Shown here: in pieces, positions 1 through 12,400 of the stretch
Numbering within the stretch: position 1 is the first letter of the stretch
How the letters are laid out: every line of letters starts with the position of its first letter
Assembly (NCBI RefSeq): GCF_000004075.3
Contig: NC_026655.2
Location: forward strand, 26,397,489 to 26,461,488
From: Cucumis sativus
Taxonomy: Eukaryota; Streptophyta; Magnoliopsida; Cucurbitales; Cucurbitaceae
Length of the DNA stretch: 64,000 nucleotides
Reading direction: 5' to 3'
Notes under the pieces: model-generated
Told to the model about the DNA's origin: nothing
What the model saw: only the letters and a program-made list of their open reading frames with translations
Databases searched by the model: none
Position numbers and translations under genes: made by a program

Positions 1-425
1 GACAGAGTATGCTTCATTTCTGGAATACTTTTTTAACGTTTGATTTGTGATATTTTCCTGTCTAGTCAATTCAATTGAAATATACTTAGGGGTGAAGAGG
101 GGAGGGGGTTTGTGATTTTGAGTAGGCCGAGCCAATAAATTTAACTTAATTCATATATCTAGGCTTTGTTATCAGTGAAATTTGTCTTATAGAAACCACA
201 AGAATCTATCTATGCTTCAAATTCTCTTCAATAATTTGATTCTGTATTAGAGTGGTCATCAACCAAAACTCAATTTGTTTCTGCATTTTATGTCTTCTTC
301 TTGCCCACTTCAAATCTTTTAAATTGAGTTTGATTTTTTCCCTTTTACATGCAAAACATGGAGACAGTTGAATGCTCTGTTATAATAAATAATGATAATA
401 TCCCAAAAAATGGTTATCTGTGCAG
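1..425 (+). other. Intron of LKR/SDH (left edge of window)
   Basis: No coding exon could be placed here. The segment ends with a clear acceptor, TGTGCAG, directly before the exon at 426, so it is read as the 3' part of the intron that follows an LKR exon lying left of the window. Confidence 0.7.
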
Positions 426-3400
426 GATATTTGAGCCTTGGAATTTCCACTCCTTTCCTGTCGCTGGGTATGTCATACATGTATACATCCCTGGCTGCTG
501 CAAAGGCTGCAGTGATATCTGTGGGTGAGGAGATTGCAACACAGGGCTTGCCACCGGAGATTTGTCCATTGGTCATTGTGTTTACTGGTTCAGGAAATGG
601 TATTATATATTTTAATTGATTGACCTTTTCAAAATTCATAGTATTTAGAGCTACAAATCCACAAGCTGCTCATGATTGTTTTCTCCCTATAATCCCAACC
701 CAAACTTTTATGCACGACTATTCATATTGGTTGATTTTTTTGGTTATAGAAATAGAAATTGTATTAATTCATAAAACGTTTTGAGAAAAATAAAAATATT
801 AGAAAATCAAGCATTTAGAGTACTAAGATATAAGAATGGTTCCAAAATTTAAATTTTTATAGTTTTGGTTAAACAAAAAGTGAGAAATAAAATTCGTTTC
901 TAGATAATTTATCACTATGCTTTTTCATCATATGATATACAAACCTTCATTTTCACCCAAAACCAGAGGAAGGGCTGACACTGCCCACATGAAGAATATC
1001 CCACCTCCTGCAAACGTTGAGAATTGAACTACCTCAAAATCAACCACAGGAATTAAACTTCGCCATGTTAAAATTTTATCCATTTTATAAAACCCCCTTT
1101 TCACTGACTGATACAAACAAAACGAAGTAGACTTACGAGAATATCTCCCTAGCCACAGCCAATACACCTGATATATTCACATTAAATAATGGGATTACCA
1201 TTACCCAGGCACCTTAACTATTTTGATTTTAATACAATTTTCCAATCAAAGAAGCTAACTTTGGTGTATTTTATAATCCATTTTAATATTTTAAGACACT
1301 TTTCCAATCAAAGAACTTTTTTGTTTGTTTGTTTGTGGAGAATCAAATAATTGACCTTTGGGCTAGTAATTGATGCCTCATCCACTAAGCTATACTCAAT
1401 TAGCTTTATAAGAATAACCTTGTGATCTTACATACCAAAGAAGTTAAAAAGAGCAACAGACTGAAAGAAGACAGATCCCAAAAAGTTTGTTACAGCTTTT
1501 TTGGGAAGTTGTAAACTTGTGCTTCAATGAAATTACCTTATATGGACAACCTGAAAATAGGTCAATTAGTTTTGGCATATACTATCGACTGATGTGAACT
1601 CCAAAAAGAAAAGCAATATCCTAATATGCAAATACATTTGTTTTCAAACTATTGAATTACTGACAGATCAACTTTCAAGTTTCTCATGCAATTATCTCAT
1701 AAAGAAAGTGACCGTTACATTGGCTTGAATAAGTCCTCTATATGTTTTTTGAATTACTGAATCACAGTTGATTGACTTTCAAGTTTTTCATGTATCAATT
1801 ATGTTATAAAGATAGTGACCGTTGCATTGGTTCGCATACATCCTCCACGAATTTGATCTCCCTTTGATTCCTGTGCAGTTTCTCATGGAGCACAAGAAAT
1901 TTTCAAGCTTCTTCCTCACACTTTTGTGGACCCGAGTAAACTTCCAGAAATTTGTGGGAAGGTGGGTTCCAGGTACCCCTTCATATATCCTATTCACAAA
2001 TAATTTAACATAGTTGTCTGTCATTGAACCAATTGATTGTTGTCAAGCAAGTTGAAAATTCAAAGTTGGTGATAGGTAAGCCAGCATCATTAGATGAAGG
2101 TGTTGGCAGTATTATGGGTTCTCCTCCTCAGTCATATGCCTATTAGAAACATTGGTTACCCAACATGTTGACTTTTCTTTAATGGAACTGGGGAATGCTG
2201 TGACTTGATAATGTATTATAACTTTTCTTAAAAATCCATAATTCACAGTTCTTTCCTTTCTTTACTTGTCTTCACTCTTCCCCATGCTTGTTGCTTCATT
2301 GTCTAGTATCTATATAATTTTTCCCTCACAAATTTTACCCCCATGAGAAATAGATACAATGAATAAATTCTTAAATAAAATTGAAATCAGTTTTAAAAAG
2401 ACTTGTCATCTATTTGTTTGACACGCATTTGTAGTTCTTAGAAACCTTAAGCTACTTAAAATTGAAGTTACATAAATCATTGAAAAAAATGTGAAATTTG
2501 AATTTCTTAGGACGACAACACCTTATTTTTAGTGTCTTAAAGAATTGAACATCAAATATTTAAGAATTTTAATTGATCATAATTACTTACTATAATTTTT
2601 TTGATAATTGGAGTAAATGGCCTAGCTTTACTTTTCATTATTATGTCATTGGCTATTTTGACATATTGGTTGCAAAATGAAAAATAAGGAATTGAAATCT
2701 ACAACTTTTCCATGTACATAATATGTCTATAATCTCCTCTATGAATTCAGATTTGTTTCAGTCTTTGTGGCTATTCGTTCATGACGTTAGATGCTCTCTA
2801 TTATGTTAAACATCATATACCTTCTGCTACATAGATGCTTATTTTCTGATATTGACTTTAATACACTGATTGGTAAAATTAGCATGTAGTGTTTTTAATG
2901 TTTTTATAATTTTATCGAAAAATATTCATCATTGGAACTTTGATTTTCTTAGAAAATATCTATCATCATTGTCCTCTTCATTTTAAGGACGTTGATCATT
3001 TCACCTTTGGCAGTGACACATTCAGGGATAATTTGAATCAAGCAAGATTCAAACTGACTTGTGGTTTATTGCACTGTATTCCATGCTAAAGAAATTTTCA
3101 ATGTCACACAATGTTCAAGCAATGCTTCTTCAAACTCACTAGCACTTTAACACGTTCTTGTTCTATCTGGAGGATGATTTATTTTTTTTGAGCTACTTTT
3201 AAATACTTAATGCTCAACAGTTTTTCTCCTGCTGTTCTTAGAATGTGGAACTTTGCCAACATGGAGCAACAAAAAAGAGGGTCTTCCAAGTATTTGGTTG
3301 TGTTGTGAGTTGCCAACACATGGTTGAGCACAAAGATTCCACAAAAAAATATGATAGAGTAAGTTTTTGTTCACCTTTTCTTTTGCTTGAGTCAATTTGT

Positions 3401-6400
3401 GATTGGGATTTTGGATCTTGAAATTTTACTATTTTCTTTTCAAAATATAAAATATACAAAATATCAGTCGCTTTTGCATGGTAAAATCAATTGATTAGAA
3501 AGTGGATGGATTGATCAAAGAAGGGTCATGTAGTTTCCGGACAAATTTGCAACACAAAAATCGTGTACATACTATGTAGAAACCACAGGGATACAGCCAC
3601 ATCATTCTTCAAACATTAGAACATAAGTGTGGTATAATAAAGAAAATATGGAATCGGTTTGTGAAAGTTATTCATGATATGATATGACTCCCCAATGATA
3701 CATCTGTTACACTTGTTGTAGTTATAGGCTCTGATGCTGTGGTATTATCAAAATACCTCTGTTTGAATCAGAAAGATGCAAAGTGAGAAGTTTTATGCCA
3801 TGAATCTACTTTCAGTTGTGGAAAATTAATTCTTACGGGTTTTATGTAGTCTCATGATATATTGCCATTTAAAGCCTTTTGGCATGTCCTTTCCCCAGAT
3901 GACTACATTGCTTTAAGTTCTTACTTCCTGTATCTAAGTTCATTTGTGAACATTCGGGTTTCCTACAAAGTCCCTTGTCTACAATTGAGTGTTTCAATGT
4001 CTTTGCATGCCTTTTTCTTTGTATGGGGTTTTGTGGGAGAAAATGAACCTAAATTTCAGTTCTTATCTTGTTTTTCAGGTTGATTACTATGCTCATCCAG
4101 ACCAATATAGACCTATATTCCATGAAAAGATAGCTCCGTATGCTTCTGTTATTGGTATGCTTTCTTTTCCTTATTTCCTTGTTAACTTCAACTGAGACAC
4201 ATTTACTCACATCTTTTTGTTTTAACTGTCATAGTGGAAGTCAGATATCTTTACCTTTTCTCATTTTTTACTTTCTTTTCCAGCTTTCTGGATCTTACTT
4301 GAATATATAACCATTCACTATTAATCTTTATTCAAGAGACGATCGGTTATTTCGTAGCTACAAGCCTGCTGCTTAACTGAAATTGAAAGGGGTGCATTTT
4401 GCATTTGCATTTGCATTTGCGGGCAACATCTTTCATTTCTTTTGTCCTATAATATTTCTAGTCTTGATGTGGCGTTTGTTTGAATATGTGTATGTGCCCA
4501 GGCATGTATGCATGTGATTTTATTATTCCCATATCAAGTGTAGGTCGTCCATTCATTGTGCAGCCCTAGGTATAAAATTTGACGTTATATGATGCAAATA
4601 TTCTCACTTATATAATGAAAATAAACTTTCAGTGAACAATTATATAATGCTTCATTACTGGATGCTTGTACTGGAATGAGGCAGGTTTCTGTTGGTTGGA
4701 TACAACAGCGCATACTTATCTTGCTACATTTTGCCAATTTCTTCGCTGTTTTGTAGTAAATTGCATGTACTGGGAGGGAAGATTTCCACGGTTGCTGACC
4801 ACCGTGCAGTTTCAAGATCTAATGAGAAGTGGATGCCCTCTTGTTGGAATTTCAGATATAACTTGTGATGTAGGGGGTTCAATAGAATTCATTAATCAGA
4901 CAACGTCAATTGACTCTCCTTTCTTCCGGTACCTAAGATTATTATCCATGGATGCAGAGTCTTTAGACAATCACTCCCTCTCTATCCCCTCTTATTGTTA
5001 TCGTTAATTTTATTTAATAAATTCCATATTGCTTGAGGGTCCTAGAAATTTGGTTGGCTTTCTGTTGTGGATACTTCAGCGTCATCGTTTTATGTGCTTG
5101 AACGTGTAAAAAAATGTGCACCTTTCAGATATGATCATATTAGTGATTTGTACCACCATGATTTGGAAGGCAATGGTGTGATATGTTCAGCTGTTGACAT
5201 TCTTCCAACAGAGTTTGCCAAAGAGGTGAATGGAACATTTCTCTTTTCTGGGTATTTATTCCATTGAGTTTTTTGTTTTTGTTTTTTTTGTGGTGGGGTT
5301 GGAGGGTGGGGGGAAGTAAAACATGAATACTTAATTTAATTGATAAACTACTTTTAGTGTCTGTAACAAATATCATAATGTGCTCCCCCTCACCCTCTCC
5401 TCCTATCCCCCAAGAGTTATACCATTTTAACTCAACTTTTAGATTTTAACATACATAGTATGTGACTGCAAAGAGGGATATTTTACTTTTTTTATGAATT
5501 TTTAATACTCTTTGTTTAACAATTTCTTTTATTTTTGAAAGGCCTCCCAGCATTTTGGAGACATCCTATCGACATTTGTTGGCAGTCTTGCCTCTGTGGT
5601 TGACATTTTAGAGTTACCCATGCATTTGAGGAGAGCCTGTATAGCTCATAGAGGGGCACTAACCTCCTTGTTTGAGTATATTCCACGTATGCGGAAGTCT
5701 GAATCTGAGTATGCTTCTGTATTCACCACCTTGCTATTTCATTTTGAGTTTTGTGTGTGCTCATCTTCAGTTCACTCTATAGTTGTGTGGTTCCTAGATG
5801 ACCATGTGGATTCTCTTGAAGTTGATGTTGAAACTCAGTATTTAATGAACTTGACCATACACATGTCTAGAAAAATTGTCCAAGAGCCTGAGAAGGCATT
5901 TGACATATAAGTATAACAGTGCATCTTGAGCGCTTGTTTTCCCTTTTACATAGGCATCTAAAGATTGTACTTGGCTACTAACGTATAACTACTTTTTAAG
6001 ATCATGTTTTAATGGCTAATGCTATGCTTTATCCTTTCCTTTAATAACTGAAACTATTTGATGTAGAACTCGGGTATTGTGGTCAAATCCTTAATTTATT
6101 ATGATTAGGATTAGGATTAGTTTATTTGATTTATTAGGATTAGAATTAGTTTCTTTTATTATTTAGGATTAGGATTAAGTTTCTTTTATTATTTAGGATT
6201 AGGTAGGATTAGTTGACTTCTGCTAAGTTTCATTTATTAATTAGGATAAGGATTAGGATTAGTTTGCTTTTGCTATAAGTAGTGTAGTTGTCTTCTTGTA
6301 TTCACAACTTGAAAACATTAATAAAATTCTCTCATTTGAGTTACATCACTATTATTCTTAACCTTCAGAGAATCTTCTGTGGATATTGCCAATGGCCACT

Positions 6401-9400
6401 CCAACAAAATGTTCAATATACAGGTAGGTTGCTGAAGAGTGTATATTAGATATTGTTTCTCAGGTTTGCCCATAACCCACAAATTTAAATTCTAACTTTA
6501 TTTGTTCTTCTAGGTGTCTCTGAGTGGCCATTTGTTTGATCAATTTCTAATAAATGAGGCCTTAGATATTATTGAATCAGCTGGTGGCTCATTTCACTTG
6601 GTTCACTGTCAAGTGGGCCAAAATGCAAATGCTATGTCACACTCAGACCTTGAAGTAAGCAGGCTCCCAACCCAGTTTAGTGTGTCATATTTAATTTTTT
6701 TTCCTTTCGAAATCCTCATTTGAGGTCAAGCAGTACTAATGCCTGTATCTCTTTTTTTTTTAACTAACTGTATCTCATTTCTTAGAGTTCTTTGATTGAA
6801 TTGAACTGGATGTTTTCTCCTTATTTCGATAAAAAGGGGTTTATACTTGCTGGAATCAAATTCTTGTAAAGTATGTATCAATTAAAGATCCAGGATATGC
6901 TGCATTTGGATTATATTGGTGTCTCTGTTAGTAGTTCTTAATGTTTTTTTCAGGTGCTCAGGGAAAAAACATTGTTTTGAAAGTATACAATTGCAATTTA
7001 TTCATCAATTTGTATTCTTACTCTTAAAGCCCTCGTTTGCCATTCAAATTTATTATTTTGTGTGATCTTCCAGTCTGATAAACCATTTTTCCCCTTTGGA
7101 ACTGTAATCAGTTGGATAAGTTTCCTCCATGCCTATGCAGACGTTAATTTGATTCATGTTTCCTTAAGTGATCATCCTACTTTTGGCAGATTGGTGCTGA
7201 TGATGTAGTGATTTTGGATAATATCATTCAGTCTCTAAGTCGGATGGCTAATCCACAAGAAAATCTTGATCTCGTAAATAATGAGACAAACAAGATTTTT
7301 CTTAAGGTTGGTAAGATTCAAGAGAGTGGCTTTAAAAGTGAAGATGTAAAAAGGAAGACTGCTGTTCTACTTCTTGGAGCTGGCCGGGTTTGTTATCCAG
7401 CTGTTGACCTCCTAGCATCAAGTGGGAATTCATGTTGTCAGTTCTGGCGAACTTTTCTTGAACAGTATGCTGAAGACTGGAATGATATTGAAGTAATCGT
7501 TGCTTCTCTCTACCTAAAGGATGCAAAAGAGGTAAAAACTTCTATAATTGCATTTAACCAATGTTACTACTAGAATATTATGGCTTGACACTGCATGGTA
7601 AGAGTAACAGGATCGGACAAATGGGCTTTGTGAAAAATGTGCACGCTCCCCTACTTTGATAGGGCACTGTTCATTTCATGCATATCATACAATTTAGCTT
7701 ACGTGCATTTGATCTGTCTTTGAATACTATTCTAGATAACTGAAGGCATCGCTAATGCAACAGCAGTTCAGCTTGATATTTCGGATTCTGAGAAACTTTT
7801 TATGTATATCTCACAGGTACGCACTTTCACATTTTCTCTTAAAAATATGCTTTACCGTGAGAAATATTTTCAACGAATAAAAAATAAAAAATAAAAAATG
7901 CATACATGTTGATTTATGCTATAAGCAGTGAGTTGCAGCAACTTGCCATTCATCAGTTTTTGTTTGTCTGACTCGTTTTCAGGTTGAAGTTGTTATAAGT
8001 CTGCTTCCACCAAGTTGCCATCTTACTGTAGCAAATGCATGTATTGAGGTACTATATAGTGTTAAAGCATATGATTTTTTATATAATATACTTCTTTCTT
8101 TTCATCCAGGAACCTTTTTTTTGCTACATAGCGTTAAATGATATAGTTTTCAGCTCATATCTTTGAGTTTATTATATTTGATGAGCATTGGAGAAGAAGG
8201 TTGAGTTCAACAATATCATGTGGGTGGGGGGATTTGAACTTGTCATCTTTTGACCGATAATATATGTCTTAATCAGTTAAGCTATACATGACAATGTTTG
8301 ATGAAGTTAAGGAATTAAATTATGTAAAAATGTCAACCTAGATTTTTTTTCTTTGAATATTTATTTTATTATTTTGTTTTTTTTACGTAATTTAAGAAAT
8401 TCAAAGATGTTTCAATCTTTTTGTGGATAATAAGTTCAGATTTTTGTACTTTTGAAGTTTGCACCACATGAAATTAGAAAAAATAAAATTATTTAAAAAT
8501 GTTTGTGCAAGACATCAATAAGGAAAGAGTATATCCTTTACAAGGATCATTGGCAGTAGGGAGTTGAACCCAAGGAAGGGAGAGTTTATGTTACAAGAAA
8601 CTACTAGAAAGTGTAATGCATACGACAACAATTGTTGGATTAAGGGTCATGGATTAAATGCTTCAATTGTAAGTGGGGGATTTGGGTGTGGAATTGTCTG
8701 GGATTTTCTAACCTCTCTATTTAATCAATGGAAAGCCTGAGGTTCTTTTTTTTTTTTTTTTTTTTAAAATGAATAGTGTCACTAGTGTAACTCAAATGAG
8801 AGAATTTTATTAATATTTTGGAGTTGTGAATACAAGAAGTATTTATAGCAAAATTAAACTAATCTTAATCCTAATTAATAAAAGAAACTAATCCTAATCC
8901 TAATTAATAAAAAAAACTTAATCCTAATGCTAAATAATAAAAGAAACTAATTCTAATCCTAATAAATCAAAGAAATTATTCCTAATCCTAATCCTAATAA
9001 ATTTTAGGATTTTACCATAATACCAATACCCTATTCCTACTACATCAGTCATTCAGGCAAACAATCCTTCTCTTCAACTCATTTTATTTTGTAATGATTG
9101 GTGTTTTTGAGATGGATAGAGGTTTTTGGGTTTTAGGGTGAGGAAGGAGAGAGTTCACAATCACATCAACTGTAATTGGCTATCTATGCTGTTTTCTCGT
9201 GCTTCAGAGTCCAAGAATCTGAATATTGGGTAAAATGTCAAGAGAGTTCTATTTGTAAGGATAATTGCTAGTTGTTATTATTTAACTTTAAATTTGATCT
9301 TGTCTTATAAGGAAGAATTGTGCTTTTGTTTCTGATCTTAGACATGAAGAAACTATTCATTGTACTCTTTTTTTTCTTTTTTTTTTTTTCTGTATTCTAA

Positions 9401-12400
9401 TTTAGACATAATTTCTTTTGTTTGCAGCTTAGGAAGCATCTAGTCACTGCTAGCTACATTAATGATACCATGACATTGCTCGATGAAAAGGCAAGGAATG
9501 CTGGTATAACAATTCTTGGGGAGATGGGTCTGGATCCTGGAATAGGTAGTCTAAACCTTTTCTTCTAGATTATCTTAACGGCCAATGCTATTGAAACATG
9601 GCCTCGCCATGTAATCTTTGGAATTGGACTAAGTTTTGCTGGCTAATCTAGATTTTAAAATTACATACTTCTATGGTTATAGAACAGTTAGAGTAGATAG
9701 AATTCTGGTACAATATCATTCTTCTTTCATTGACTGACAATTTTCTTTCATGTACCCTTTAACATTTGGTTATAGAAGATTCTGCGGCATATGAATCATT
9801 AAACATAGATAACAATACATCCCTGACAACCATGCTTACTTTTGCAGCAGCTCTTGACTTCTACCTTCCAAAGAGTAACATCTCTTAGACTTTAATGTGG
9901 AGGCCCTCCAATAACAATACTATTTGTCCTACAAAGAACCGTGGAAAATGGATTTCCAAGAAAATTAACTTTCATTCAAATTGCTTATTACATTACTTGT
10001 ATACCTTCTTCATTAATCTTTTCTTATTGCATTAAATTTCTTTGATATGTAAACTTCTCTACTTGATACACATGATGATGTAATCAGCATGCATCTGTTA
10101 ATTAACTATAATTTTTATAAGTAGAACTTCATAATGCAGATTAGAGAAGATAAAAAAGAAAAGAAACATCTAGTCTAAATCAGTTATTGCGTAAGCTGGG
10201 TACTAGTTTTTTTTTTAAAACGAAACCCCTCTTTTTTTCTTTTTCTTCTTTTTTTTAAAGAAAGACCAGAAAAACCATGCAAGTGTTGACTTTTCAAAAG
10301 GTGAAGCGTGGAAAGGGATATGTCTCTGATAAAATCACATCTGAATCATAGTTTGTGTAAAATTAAGTAGGCAGACTACTAAGATAGAAAAAGACTTCTA
10401 TTCTGTAGTTCACTATGTCAGTAGTCCACAAGTTTAAAAAAATCAGTGGGGCAGAGCTGCAAAATGAGTAGCAGATTTATTAATTTCTTAAAGGCCTTTG
10501 ACTTCGTGATATGAGATAATATTTTTATGTAACTTTTTTTTTAAATTTATTTGTCCCTCACAATTTGTGCTTTTATGGACCGGGCTTCAGATCATATGTT
10601 AGCAATGAAGATGATCAATGAGTCACATCTCCAAAATAGGATAGTGAAGTCCTTTATATCATACTGTGGGGGAATTCCGTCTCCAGAATCAGCAAACAAT
10701 CCATTAGCATATAAATTCAGGTACTTCTTTGAACGATCTGTCCTAATTAATTATGAACTTTGATGACATTTTTCCAGAATTAAATTTTAAACAGTGTTGA
10801 TATTTTTAAGAAACTCTCCAATACCAAATATTCTACGACTAATCGTTGTGAAAATGGGTCATTTCTCAGTGTCACTTATTTTATATCTATTCAATGCATC
10901 ATCAAATCTTATGGAACTTCAGTAACATATCTTACTTTTTGAAATATGTCAGTTGGAATCCTGCTGGGGCTATTCGAGCTGGAAGCAATCCAGCTACATA
11001 CAGATACGAAGGAAAAACAGTAAAAGTTGAAGGTAAGCTGTCGACACTTCGCAAAAATTGAGTCAACGAGCATATGTTGACTCTCACTGTATTTATCATT
11101 TTCTTGCTTTCAAGAAAATATGCCTTGTGTTAATGGAGTATACAACTTACGAGCTTTGAATACTTTAGTTTAGATATTTAACAGTCTAACTCGTGAAATT
11201 TTTTGTATTCTGTTCAAAGTTATAGTGTTAAGAAGATATATTAGCAGTAAACCTAACATTTTTCTTATTAATACTTCTTGATAAAATAATTTACTCGACC
11301 TTTTCAAACTGGCAGGAAAGGATCTTTATGACTCTGCTGTGAGACTACGCTTACCTGACCTTCCAGCTTTTGCTTTGGAGTGCATTCCAAATAGAAATTC
11401 CTTAATTTATGGGGACGTATATGGCATTGGGCAGGAGGCATCAACCATATTTCGTGGAACCCTACGCTACGAAGGCATGTTCTCTCATAGCTTTTAAACA
11501 TGTTTTCTTGAAGAGACTAAAAACCTAGATTGACATATCTTGAGGAAATCTGGTTAACTATGAAAGCTAAGCTGAGTGTAACCATAAATCTTGAGAAAAT
11601 CTGGTTAAGTATGAGACACAGGTCTATATGAAAAACAGCTGTTACATTTTCCATGCTTTTGAGGACAGTGGAGGAGAAAGTTGCAATCAGTAGCTTTACT
11701 TAGTTTTGTGTGATAAGCTCTTTATTAGCAAGTCACACTTAGGTTTTTCTTGTTTTCAACTTCAGAAATTATGTTTTTGTAACTCATTTATTGTTAATAT
11801 GTATAGGTTTTAGCAAAGTGATGGGAACCCTGGCAAGAATTGGATTTCTAGACACGGAAGTTCATTCCTTTCTTAGGAATGGGAGACCACTGTTTCGAGA
11901 TTTCTTGCTTGAGCTTCTCAAAATTAAGGGAGTCTCAAGTGGCTCCACGATTGGAGAGAAGGCCATCAGCGAGAGCATTATTTCTAGTGGACTGTGTAAG
12001 GAGCAAGAAACTGCTGTAAGAGTAGCCAAAACAATCATGTACGCAGCTCTTGTGATTCCTTTTCTATTCAGATTCTATTTTCTGCATTAGGGGCTAACAA
12101 TGAAAATGGATCTACCCTTTGCATGGATCAGATTCTTAGGATTTCATGAGCCAACAGAGATTCCTTCATCTTGCCAAAGTGCATTTGATGTTACCTGTTA
12201 CAGAATGGAAGAAAGGTTAGCCTACTCAAAAAATGAGCAGGTACACTTTTCTCTTTTCCCTGTTAATCTTCATTTGTTACTATGTGAATTTTTCATCACA
12301 AAGTATAATAACAACACATTTACCAATATTTAGTTCATTTCTTACGATGATCAGGATATGGTACTTCTACATCATGAAATACAAGTAGCAACACCAGATG

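Noticed and set aside
8221-8293. Functional tRNA gene on the minus strand
   Set aside because: A and B boxes are present but acceptor and anticodon stems do not pair well.
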